From assembly GCA_947568835.1 (NCBI GenBank), contig OX387603.1, positions 18,810,651 through 18,874,650 of the forward strand: 64,000 nt of DNA, in the 5' to 3' direction. Positions within the stretch are counted from its first letter, which is position 1, and every line of letters begins with the position of its first letter. The DNA is from Protonemura montana. Taxonomy: Eukaryota; Arthropoda; Insecta; Plecoptera; Nemouridae. The notes under the pieces are model-generated. The model had not been told where the DNA came from. It saw nothing but the letters and a program-made list of their open reading frames with translations, and did not search any database. Shown here piece by piece: positions 37,301-50,264 of the stretch. The position numbers were made by a program, and so were the translations under genes.

Positions 37301-40300
37301 CACCATCTTCTCTAAACAAGGGTAGTTTACACCCTTTTACCTTCGCTTGTTTCCCTTACCCCCTCCTCACGCACCACGGAGCGCTGGCATGTTGATATGA
37401 AGATACCCTTCCATGTTCTTGGTAGGCAACACGCAACGCACGCATGCTACTAAGGCTGTCTACCAGCCAGGAGAAACATAACCACTGTAATTATTCTAAA
37501 TTATTAATTATATGCAACACCCAGGCAAAACCTCGTATGAACGTTTAGCAAACGGTGAGTTTGAGACGGTGAAAGCTGAGATGTGATTTCGTGTAGGCAA
37601 GGATTAGGTGTGAGTACATGTATTTGTACCGGCACGCCGTGTAAGTGCAGTTTAATTGCATTCACATCTGTATAACGTACACATGGTTTGGTAATGTAAT
37701 CTAATTCATAACTCCTCCAAATAAAGTGCAAGCTTTTTCATTGATAATTTTACTGAATTCCTACATTTTGAGGATATTAATTAGAGTTTCCAACGGAACA
37801 GTGCGGATTCTGACGATGACCAATATAATTTTGCCTTACTGCATTTTATTTACTTAATCGAACCATAACCACAGATGTTTAGTAGACCCATATGAACTAC
37901 ATAAAAAAATTCCTGCATCTAAAGTGACAAGTCTGTGTCCTTCGAGATTCCAGAACCCTCCATAAGCAGATTTACAATGAAGGTATCCGATCGCGCCTTG
38001 CGTAAGAGACCATAGTGTCAAGAAGAAATTGTGACACTCTATTTGAAGCAAAGAAGGGTCAACAGGCTGCAATATTCTCAGATGCCGACACACACCGATG
38101 ACAACACTGCCAACTGCGTACAATAGTGTAATGTTCTTGCCGAGTGCCGGCAATGATTCGATACACACTTCCAATGGGAATCATTCAACGGTTACGCACT
38201 ATTCCTACGTGCGTATCATCGTCAAAATAAACGTCGAATTCTACATTCCACCGAAATTCTATAATTATCGGGCCGTACGGTCGTACCATATCGTACCATA
38301 TCGTACCACTGCCCTGAGAAACAACAGCTCGGAAGTTAAAGCATCTTCTAAAATCACGATAGAACCAAGAAAATTGTCTCGGTTAGTTTTTAGGCACCAC
38401 GAACACCCCGAAGGCAAATTTCTCTGTGTTTTTCGTAAGTGCTTTTATTGGGGAAGGGCTCTTTACGGGTGTGTCACGACAGGTTGCACGTCTAGTGCTT
38501 CCGGAATGTCTGAATGTTACATCCAAAGATGGTAACGTTGTGGTCTCAAGGTGTGAGTGTCTTGAGGTCTAACAAACAGCAATATTCGTTTTCTGGAACA
38601 ATTTTTTTATTCGCAATCCTTTTTTTTACTACTCTCGATTAATAAACAACATAATTTTCCAAAAATAACACCTTTCTGGTGGTATTCTAACCTAAATGTG
38701 TTGAGTCTTTGATCTGTTATATGAAAACAGGGTCTATTCACATTTATTTAGGTTATCGTTAATTGAAGCCAAATAATTTATCCCGTTTCTTCCTGGATGC
38801 TAAATCCGGGATCGCTTCCTTTCGCCCCCGAGTCTAGCCCCCTCGTAGGCGCAAGACCGTGCCGTCATCGGGATGTATCATACAGTATTTATAGAGCAGG
38901 ACTCGCATGCATGCACTCTATGGGCTGGTCACTGTCAACTAGTCTTATATGCAAAGCACCTCCCAAGTTGCAGGTCATAACGTTGGGCTCGCTTGTTGCT
39001 CTGTTTGCACTAAATTACGACAGGCTTGCTCTCCGGGGAGGCAGTCTCTGTCATTTTAGGTGCTTTAATGGCACAAGTGCATCATTTTAAATAAAACAGC
39101 GGTCCGTTTTTAATAACTTAATAAAACGTGAGCTCGTTTTTTAATAAAGTTTCACAGTAAGCGTTTTTTTATATGCGTGTGATTGTAATGCAATGTAATG
39201 TAATGTAATGTAATATTTATTTTTGTCCGTGGCAGGTATACTATACAAGTGTGGGTAAAGTCAGGTTAGCGATAATAGAGGCGTATAATATTGATGAAAG
39301 TAAAATATAATACAAATTATAATAATAATAATTGGTTTTGTTCAAGGAGATTTACATATTTAGAGATGACAGTTTTGCAAATTGCTAGATAGGTTAGTTT
39401 CATCAAGGGAGTATTGCATGTTATTGCTTAAGTTTAAATTTATCTCGTTTATTTTTCGAAATTTGACTAAGTTTCCAATCGCATATCGACTGGCTGAACA
39501 CGTTATTTCAAGCTCTCAACATTCCAGTTCATTGAAGCCTCTATAAACTAATTCGACTTGATGTCTGGCAGTGCAGTTAATGGCTAGTAAAGATATTGCA
39601 CGTGGGAGTTATGGAATTACCCAGACGAAATTTTACGTCGAGCAGTATTTCTCTTTCTCTTTCGCAAAAATCAGGAATTCTCTGCACGTTTCCGTAGAAT
39701 GATAACAATCATTCTCAGTTCTGACATTTTCTGTACATCTATAGAGCTTCTTGGTCAGTTTTTATCGTTAAATGGTCGTGCTAGGTCGAGAAACGGTAAC
39801 CAGGAGAATTCGACCACTCATTAGAAACATTGCCGACAATTAATCTTCTGAAATCGGTATTTGGTTGTTCCTCTAATCGCTTGCACCTGTGCTGAATGCA
39901 ACAGCATGCAAGCTGTCGATTCCCCCATCCTGAATTAAACCACATATAGCGCGATCTAATCGGTATTTTCAGTGCACTCTAAATTGTAATCTCATGCATA
40001 TATATATAAACCAAAGTCGAGCTTTTCAAAGCACGGGACTGGTGGTAGGAAAATTGAATACGAGGGAAACTCAAAACGACGAGAGAAGTGCCAAGTTGGT
40101 GATTGAAAGCATCACCGCTGGCAATCGCAGCTCACAAATAGAAATTCAAAGTTTGAATGGTTCAAATAGTCGGGTTGTGTACACAAGTGTTTGCACACCC
40201 ATTTGAAACTTTGGTCGACAATTAATTGCACTTTCATTAACCAATTTTCCGGCCCTCTGGGTACATTTCATTTAACTTTTTAGTGTGATAAAGAACTGTG

Positions 40301-43300
40301 CTTTGTATTTTAAAAATGTGCAAGCAGTATTTTAAAAAGGGGGTGTCGAGGTTTGATCAATGAGATACGCAAGTTCAAGGTTGTGGAAATCAAGGTTAAC
40401 CAAAGCCAGCAAGATTAGTCCAAAGTCACGTAGAATCACATCAAAGCGAGTCTACAATATACCGCTTGACCGGAAAAGCAGCGTCTAGAAAAAAACTACC
40501 CTCAACGTATTTTTCCTTTTGCTCTACAACTTATGTAATGCCAAGGCCCAAGATGTTTTGTTTTACGAGCTATTAAAAGAATTTGTCTACCAATTATAGC
40601 TATATTGGGAATTATTTTGAAGACATAATTGGAACTTTGAAATCGCGACATAGGAATTAATAAAGGAAATTTCATTCATGAGTTGGTAGTAATTCTGATG
40701 GGGAGCAGTCCTTGTGCTGGATCGTCTCTCACAGGCTACATAGGGGAGGTCACTCACCGTCCGGAAGGTGTCACCGCACATACAGATGGTGACCAAGGGC
40801 GACGTGTCGAAGCAGGCAAAACTTGTCATTTGCTCATCATAAGTCCCCGGCAAAACACGAAGCCCGCACTGCTCTACGCCAATTGCACGAACCCGACAAA
40901 AACGCCGACAGAAAAAAAAGGTATCCCGGAAAATTCACAACGCGCAGCACAGCAGTCGTATTTTTTTTTTGCTCACTCCTACGTCCTCGTCCGAATCTAA
41001 ATTGGTAAACACATTGTGAGACCGACATTTTTTATTCACAAAAATCTTGCTTTTTCTCCATACCAACACCGTGCGGAGAGGTTTTGCATGTTTTATTTCC
41101 TTACCTAATTTTCAACGGCTATTTTTAGTTTAGTTGTAGAAGTCTGAATTCTATAAAAAGGATTTCAACCATGTAGTTCTGATCTGTGAAATCGACATCG
41201 GACCACCCAAAACGCGGCCCCTTAATTCGTGACGTAGCCACGATCCCCGATACTAATTTGAAGCAAGCTAATCGTATTATAGCTCAATTACACAACACAT
41301 ACTCTCTCACGTTACCTTTCCAGGGGGTTCGAAATTCAAAATGGCACAGCACTATGCCTTTTTGTGCTTTACCCATTTCCCAGGTTCGGTCGTAGGCGGG
41401 GAAAACCACTCCCCCCCCCCCCCCCCAACCCCCGCCACAAACACTTTCATCCCCAAGCGTTAATTGAGCACGCATTGGTGAGTTTATCAGATTTTCAATT
41501 CGCCGAACAGAAATAATTCAATATTAAAGAACATCGCCGACATTTGGAAAAACCTTTTTCAGCCCCCATGAAACCCAAAAAAGGTTTTAATTTACGAAAT
41601 TCGTACGGCCTGCCGTTCCTGTCATAATTTCATCGTTTTTTTTTCTGGTAGATTAATTTATAATTTTGTTACCATATGCGTATGGTGGCTGTAGGCATCT
41701 ACAAAGCAGTTACAAAATTTTGAAGCAAACAACAGGAATTTTTTTACTGCTTTTGTGGGCACATAAACCAAGCTGAGTTTAATTAACATATTGAGCATTT
41801 GTTTGAAATTCTCATTGAAATCAGCATGAAATTTGACCTGATATTTAAAGTAAAGACAGCTTCAGTTCAGTAGATAAACTAATTTATGCTTGTAAAAATC
41901 GTGTTCATATACAATATAATTATCCGATATTCATGTTAAATTACAGCCCCTACACATTGTCATAAAAATTTGCATACAAAAGGTTTGTTTAAATAACAAA
42001 TAACACCTACATAAGACGACTTACATAATAACACAGAACAAATCATAGTTCACATACCTACATTTTATTATTGTGCATTATTCAAGAATCTAGGTGTCAG
42101 CTCAAGTGTCAGAATACGGGATAGATATTCTTTCTTAGCATCGTCTTACAATATCAGGTACCTACATCGCAAGGATGTATTTTTCTTATATTCAAGTGCA
42201 ATCTAAAAGAAAAGTATTGCAGTATATAGCTCACCAAACTCCTCACTAGGAAGCTTTGATCATGTATGCAAAACGGCAAGAAAGACTTTGTATAGTTGCT
42301 AGCTTCTTCACATTTATAACGCAAACTGAATGTTATTTTTCCGCTCTTGAAGCCCAATCAAGCGGTTCACTCCTCGCGAGTGAAGAGACGAAACTCTACT
42401 ATTATTGTCAGCCCGATTTGACAGCGAAATCTTCTGAAAATCTACAATAACTGACCTAGTTTCCTTGCAGAGAGCTACATCAAATCGTGTGGAACAACGC
42501 AAGACAATGGTAGTGACTACCGAGAAGTGCTATTGCACAGTTTTTTGTTTTGGATGTTATGAATGGACGAAAATACAAGAGAAAAAAATTGAACTTGTGT
42601 TTTGGTTGTTCGTTATTCTGATACTGCCTTGAATCTCGTTCTCACAGTCACGGTCTAAATTTTGTGGTAATTTTTAGTGAATTAGAGTAATTAGAGTTGA
42701 AATTTTAAACAAATCAAGATATATATATATATATATCTTGAGCATGCAGTGAACCATAATTAATATTTATTGCAAACGTGGAATTTTCATTATTTTAGAG
42801 TATCCGATTTTTTTAGCTTTTGCATCCTTTTTTCATTCTGTAGCTATGACATAATTTTTGATCAAGGGAACACTAACTGCGAGATGTGGGACATATTTGA
42901 CAAATGAGCCGAAACAATCCTTTGGCAAAGGACATTGGCATACGCGCTTTAGCCACGCTTGACTTTTCCCATTATAAAGATGAAAACTCTGTCAAAGAGA
43001 TTGGTCTTTTTTCAAGATAAATAAATCAATTTTTCTCCATGCCAAACTTTCTGATGGTTCAAGACTCTTAAGATTTCTTCTAAGAGTTTCCATAACTAAA
43101 CCCGTGTTCACACAGCTGCCCCAACTTATTTTATTTCTCATGATTTTCGAAAATAATAAACGTCAAGTCTTTGTGACTCTTTCTAGTTCGCACAAAAATG
43201 TCACACTGAGTTATAACTAAGATTGAAACAAAAAAAAAACTTGTCGATTGCGCTTATTTGCGGTAAGAAACTTTTATCGCTGTCTAAGACAGCTGACAAA

Positions 43301-46300
43301 ACACATTTCCTCCCAATAACCTTACCGAAATGAAAAGTAAAGGAGGAACAGAATTCAGCACAAAAGATTCCGTATCAGTGACATAGCGAGAAACTCGATA
43401 CCCAAAATCAATACAGAGTAAACGCCCACATTACCGCTTTGAAGACATCATATGACAATTCTCATTCTGCTCACTAAAAAAAAAACTAGAACGTTGAATT
43501 TCCCTGATGCAGAATACTTTTATAACCGAGTTTGTACAACGAAGGTGTCGTATCGCTCTCCCCGATCAACGTTTATTCACAATCAAATTATGAGCGGTAT
43601 TGATCGCACTATTTGGAAGTGTCTACGTTCTGCCTCTTCGCTAATGGAAGCTGTGAGATCTGACCCATGACATAACAAAACGATACAATTCGCCAAAAGC
43701 TGATATACAAATCGGATTATCTCTCATGTTGAAGAAACAAATCCATAGCCGAGAAACTAATTTTTCGTTTACTGGCGCATAATTTACATACAAAAAAAAA
43801 TGTATTTCAGGGTTTTCTTGAAGCACTTTCAACTAACGCTATTTACTTTCCACTCTCAGTAAATAATTTCGCTGGCAAGCTTTTAGTAAGAATTTGAACT
43901 TGATTTTTGTTTCCTTTAAAAGTAAAATAGTCAAGGTAAGTTTTTAAAATCAGATTTCCATGCAAAATGTACGTCGTATTTTAGCAGACGACCTTTTGCT
44001 GTCCACGCTATCGCAATTTGCCCGAGTAAAAAAGAAGAAAACATAATTTCTTGTCTTCCCATTTAGGAAGCTCTCTTGCACTAGTCTAGTTATTATTCAA
44101 TGGTAACGCGAGGCCTTCCTGATTACACCAAGTACATATATCACAGAAGACAAAGGACGAAACTATAGAGAAAAAAAAAACCATGTTAACTAAAAAATAA
44201 CAATTCTTATGCAGATTAGCACTGTAATAACCAAGGACCTATTAAGAAACTCGTTGAAATCCTCAAATATTAACACTATCCCGGAATAATTTTAATACGT
44301 TTCCGATTGACCATCCCATCCTCTAATATTAGAAAACCCATTTACGAAACCTCTCAACGCTTGGCTATTACCAGCAATGTCAATAGCTTCAGCACCAAAC
44401 GCCAAATCCAACAATTTCTCCGACCAACTATTGCATGTGACCGGTGTTACAGTGTCGTGTTTAACATCTACATAATGAGCAAACAATTCGGTGTATATAT
44501 ATATATATATATAAGTACAGTGAGCAAGACTTTAAATTGAACAAAAATTTACCTTTTCCATCGCAAAAATCATTGCAAATTGATTAAAAAATCCGTCGCG
44601 AATTAAAAAAAAAAACACTCTTTTTGAACCGCGTCACCACATATCACGTGATTACTCGAAAAACGCGGCGAGTACCAACACAAATTCAGAGCACAATAAC
44701 GAATTTACCGAAATAACGTGCAGAATGCACATGCACCGGTTCGCGCGACTCGCGTGTGCCTGTGGTGCAGGGGCGTCGCGACGCCGACGGCCGTTGGACG
44801 CTGGGCGGACTGGGCCACTGCGGCAGTATTGCTATGGGGCGCCGGGGTAACGGTGCGACGCGCATACCCTGCCCGTGTCGGGTCGGTCAATAACTACCCC
44901 GCGCGGCGCGCACAGTTTCGTTGGATGGTGGTGGTGCCGTTACGATTGGGGCTTGCATGACTTGCGATAGGCGAAGTCGCCCGATTAGGGACGTTGACGA
45001 TATCTTCATGTAGTTTTGGGAACTATTTCGGTTGGGAAATTCATTTTGTGACGTTTTGATTTCGTTTTAGTTTTTTTTCATGTTCACATACGGTATGCGC
45101 ATGTTTTTGCTGTCGCACACTTTTGGTTTGTGGGTTAGTTTAACCGATACCTCGATGCAGTATTGAGATCTTATCTAGTTTTTTGAAGTAATAGTTTAGG
45201 GGTTTATTTTGACGTCGTCTTAAGGTCTTTATACTGCTAATAATTTACTCGTAGATATAATTTTATGTTGGAACCTGTCTGGGGATTAATTCGAATTTCA
45301 CGGTTTAATTATCACTGTGAAATTGACCTCAGAGTCCTTTTTTAAATCAAATCTCATAATAAAAAGAAGAAAATTACACTTCCAGTTAGGTTAACTCCGT
45401 TTATAATGACCAAGGTTAAGAAACTGGAAACTCACCCTTCCTAACTCAAAAGACCCTTTAAGCCATTGTAAATACTAGAGCTACCCAACAAAACCACCAG
45501 TTATTAACGATGACCATAAACCATCTCCTGTTCATACAATCCCATCTTAATTCGTTACATATATAAGTAAGGATAGAGCTGTCGCGATAGCCAAGTATTC
45601 ACAGACTAGACACATGTTCCTAAAACTCCTCCTGATTCCGGAATACTCCTGGAGAATTCTACATTATGCAACGCATGACAGGAGAAGAGACCACGTGCTA
45701 ATGGACATGTCAATGTCTCCTCCCAATCTCTGCAAGATTTCGCCCACACAATCCGCTACAGGGTGTGGAGCTTTTCGGTCTGAGATTTCTCGCTTTAGTG
45801 GGTTGGGCTTTTTTTGCTTGAAAGCGACATGTGACATGACGCCTAGTCTCTTCGAGGTGTTAGTGATTGTACATGGCGTGAATGTTTCAACGTTGAATTT
45901 CGTTGTATGTCCATAGGTGATGAAAGAAATGTTATTTCATTCAGAAACTTGTCAAGATGATTGGGATCTGAATATCTTTATGTATCAGATGAAATTTGAT
46001 TGCGATTGGGTCAAACACACAGCAACGTTTCTGATTAAATAATTCGATTTGATTACATCTGTTCACTGATTTATCGTCCATGATCAATCCGATGAATGGA
46101 TCTGATTACGAAGGTCATGTTCTTCCATTAAATAAGATTATTTTTAGTGTTTTTTTTATTTATTTTTTTATTGTCGAGCTTGAAGAACTATCACTCATAA
46201 ATAAATTCATGTGTTAATATTGTTTTGTGTCACATTACCTACCACACCGACTTCGCAAAGAATGAATCAATACAAACCTCGAAATATTGATGTGAATGAG

Positions 46301-49300
46301 ATAACAACAATGCAATGTGTCCTCAAAATAAGATCACATTATTTGGCAATTTTACATTTAAACAGCGATTCTCTCTTTCAGATTATGGTTTCCTGTCCAC
46401 GTCTTTCCTTGCTAAGCACGTGCTGTGTTGAAAACGAGTGACATCAGCCATCAGAATCCAGTAAGTTACTCCAAAAAGCAAGTCGCTATAGGTTTTTGTG
46501 TCGGACATTTCCTGCAGCGAACGGTCCGTGTGGCCAGCACGTAAATTGCTTGTTGCCGTGAATATATAAAAACTAAGGTCAACACTGGCTGGCAGGCGGC
46601 ACATGGTAATGACTCCATGTTGGTCGCCAAGCGTGGTCAATTACTTAGGTTAGAAAGACTTGATCAAAAGCCATAAGTTACAACGCACTGCTACGGGTGA
46701 CCTACTGAATTCTTGTATGGCTTGGAGAAAAGATAAAATAGCGATTTAAAAACATGGTTTCAGATTGTGGATCAGGTATAACACGTGAAAATTGTCAAAC
46801 GACATTAAAATGGCGGGTTGATGAGTCATTTACAATCAATTTCGATTGATGAGGTAATGAGGTTGACAGAATGATATTTTAGTCGATGAAAGTAGGAAAA
46901 AAAAATCAAGACACTTTCTCATCGTCGGCATCGTAAATCCTCTTGAAACCTTTTGATTTGTATAATTACCTTACCTACTCTTCAGCGTGTTTAAAATTGA
47001 AAAATTAAAGAAAGTTCTCGCGTAAAGTCTCTCAATTTCTTTAGAGCATCATTTAATATTTAATTTCCGCCAAAATAAATACTATCATAGTTGACTTAGT
47101 TTATTTTTTTAATCACAAAAGCAGCGATTTTGAATTCGCCTTGCCCGTAGAACGTGTGGATTCTTAGCTGTAGAACGGGTGCGTTTCTACTTGCTATATT
47201 AGGTTGCACGTCTTGTTAGCTGAAAATAATGAGTTCGCCTGTATGGATATCGATTTGAACATCGGCCAAGAACAGCCAGCTCGAACGCATTACCAGCAAT
47301 TACTTATGAGTACTTAGTGAAACAAATTACATGAATGAAGATGCGACTCGATCAATGGCTTCCCAGTCACAATTCAAATGCCGATCTCGAGATTCCAAGC
47401 ACATTCTGTGCAGTAATGCATTGTCAAGAATGTATATCTACGTAGCACAAGGTTCTATACACTTCTTATGTCGGGAACATGGCTGAAGAAATTTAAATTT
47501 ACACATGGAAATTGCAAATATTTATGCAGCTGCATGAAGCAACAACACACAGCCGAGATTGAAGCGATGGTGGAAAATGTGCAGCGCTGCAACACTTCTG
47601 ATTTAATTGAGTTCATAATTAGTTATCTGAAGTAATCGACCGAACAGAGCAATTATTTATGTACATTTGTATAATGTCTCAGCGAAAATTTTAATGTTTA
47701 TTCAATAACGCAAGATAAGAAAAATGTATTAACATCGCGTATAAGCTAACGCTACAACCGAACATAACCTATAAATTAAATTATCCATTAGCCGTATAAA
47801 CGTAATTTTAATTGTGTTGACCATTTCTTCCTTCTAACACTAGCTTCTTTCAATACTTTTTATCATCGCAAATTACAAAAATAGCGGGCAGTTTTAATTT
47901 CTAATCAAACAGCATTTATAGAAATCAAATTACGTGAAACCGTTTTGTATCTTAGCTCAGCTTTAATCGCATTTCGCTCTTGTAAAGGGTGAAAATCGAT
48001 TCAAAGTTCGCCTCCCTCGCTCGCACGAAATTTATTCAACAAATTTCAAACGGGATGTGAGGCTGCACGCGCAGAAGATTCGATCCCACAGATGTGGCTA
48101 ACAAGGTGTGGTTCTTTCATTCGCTCGTGTAATAACTTCTCATCACAGATCAAGATCATCAAAAAAAGCTCTGCTTTTAATTTCTTGAAAATAAAAACAC
48201 ATAAAACCTATGCATAGAGGATCCACTGTGTTTGTTCAAAGCAGAACATTGGTTTCACAGAAAATCTGTTCCTGTCCTCGTCGCGAGGTTCTCTGACATG
48301 GTCTCCGCGGTGTCAGACGATTTTGATCCTGTGATGATCACAGAGCGTGCATTTGTTTGTCCAGCAAAGGCCAGGAAATGCAAGGGATTTGATCGCCTTG
48401 GTTCAGTTCACTGGCGGATGGGACTTTTAGTTATTCGTTCCACATTTCAAACGTCCAGTTCAATGAAAACCCAACGCTAGGACATAAACTGACATCTGGA
48501 AGCATATTATCAGTAGGATAAATGTTTGCAACACAATATGATGACTGACATAACTATGCTATTTAAATTTTAAAGCTCATGCTCTCGCAACCACATGCAC
48601 TTCCATGTTGTGTCGGCGTGCGTGACTAAATATTAATGTAGATAAGTAGAAATTCATGAGGGTGATTTATTTTTAGCTTATTCCGCTTGACACTTTCGGA
48701 TAGCGATATCTTTCACTCTCAATGTCATATGTAAACGGATAATGTAGGGACAGAAAAGGGTCCACTATTTTTAGTTTAAGTCGTCAAAGTGTTTGCGTCT
48801 ATTACTGGATCTAGCGTGATCGTACGTGAGCGCCCATCCCAGCAGAGGGCTTGTCGCCCTCTCCACTCATTAGATGAGAATGTCCCAGTTATTGAACTTA
48901 TCTCTTTCGTATTCAAACCGCATCAGCGAGCCAGCGACGTCAGTCAAATGACCAAAAACGATGTCAAACGCCCCTCGCATCCCGCCACAACTATTTACTA
49001 TTTGCGTCGGGTACCCGACAGTGCGTGGGTAGAGACGCTACCGTCGGCTGCACTCACAAACAGAATACCAAGTGTGTGGAAACAATGACACTCACCAGCA
49101 CTGCAGCCTGGTTCTCCTTGTCAAGCAGGAACTCCATGCTTTTGGCCCTGGCGTCGACGGAACCCCCGTGTCCGTGGGGGCGGTGCCCGGCGTTGGCGCC
49201 AGCCCCCGTCGGCGGTTTGAGCATCCCTGTCTGTTGATGTGCCCCATTGTGTATCGACAGTCCATGGTTCATGCCCAGGTTAAGCAAGCTTCTCGCCTTC

Positions 49301-50232
49301 TTCGGTGCTGCGACATTCGGCAGCGGCGGTCTCTGCGCGCTGACGGTGATGTCGGTGTCGAGATCAGTCTCTAGCAACCCTGTGGGATGCTGGCCGTACT
49401 TCGGATCGATAGACGACGCCTTGCCGTTGACCAGCGCCGACATGCTACTACTACTGTCGCCGAGCGGCGTCGGCCGTCGATGCTGCCCCTGCGACGGCTG
49501 CAATACGGCGAGCGCGCGTCGCGACGGCGGCGCCGGCGCCTTGCTGCTGGCGCCGACAACGCGGGGTGGCATCGGTGGCAGCGGTGGCTTGCTAGAGACC
49601 ATGACGGCGGGGGCGGCGTCGACCGCGGCGTCGCCCGGACCAGGGTGCAAGGAGATGATGGTCACGTCTTCGTACTCGTTGTATTGTGCAGGTTTTTTGG
49701 CGATTTTCGGCTTCTTTGACGACGGCTCTGCCTTCTTTTTCTCTTCCTTCTTGACATCGTGGCGCCTACGGAACGAGAACCGCTGAAAGAAGCCCCCGAA
49801 CCGACTGGAAGCAGGCTTCTTGGTGGCTGCCGTAGTCTCTAAGCTTTCACCCGACCTCACGTGCTGCGCGTCCATGGTCGATGGATTGACGCTGCCGACT
49901 GCCGCCGCCTCATTTGGATTGACGCTCGCCTCGTGGACCACGTGACCGCTGCTGGGAGTGGGCGGAACTGGTTGTGTTGCCATTGTGTTGCCTCCTGCAC
50001 TATCGGCGCCACGGCCGACAACAACAACAGACCCCTCGGCTGGCGCGGGCTCGCTCATGACCGGCCGCTCCAGCTGATGTCCCACTTCCCTTGGCACTAT
50101 CTCGACTATTCGCACGATCTCTATCATCTCCTCGGCCTGACGTATCGACTTCTCTTCGATGCGATCAGCTTCTTCGTCTGTATCCTCTTCCGTGTCTTCG
50201 TCCTCTTCGTCCTCTTCGTCCTCTGTCTCCTC

Positions 50233-50264
<32 letters not shown>

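Larger units (their letters stand above)
33920..49095 (-). other. Long intron upstream of alternative exon B (15 kb)
   Basis: Intron for the long isoform. It contains a dispersed-repeat copy (35.9-36.25 kb), short tandem repeats (38.28, 39.19 kb), the candidate exon at 40.76 kb, a C16 run (41.41 kb), a TA palindrome (42.7 kb) and a CpG-rich island (44.7-44.96 kb). Two overlapping open frames near 37.85-38.53 kb have no recognisable homology. Confidence 0.65.

Noticed and set aside
37854-38535. Overlapping 106- and 145-residue frames on opposite strands
   Set aside because: Neither has a recognisable domain, a splice partner or coding-like composition; they overlap each other antisense.
44705-44960. 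Coding reading of the CpG island (several frames, including a minus ATG giving a 23-codon peptide)
   Set aside because: No good donor follows that ATG, and the frames have arbitrary GC-rich composition.
45614-45916. 100-residue plus-strand frame starting after a CACATG
   Set aside because: No recognisable protein features or regulatory context.
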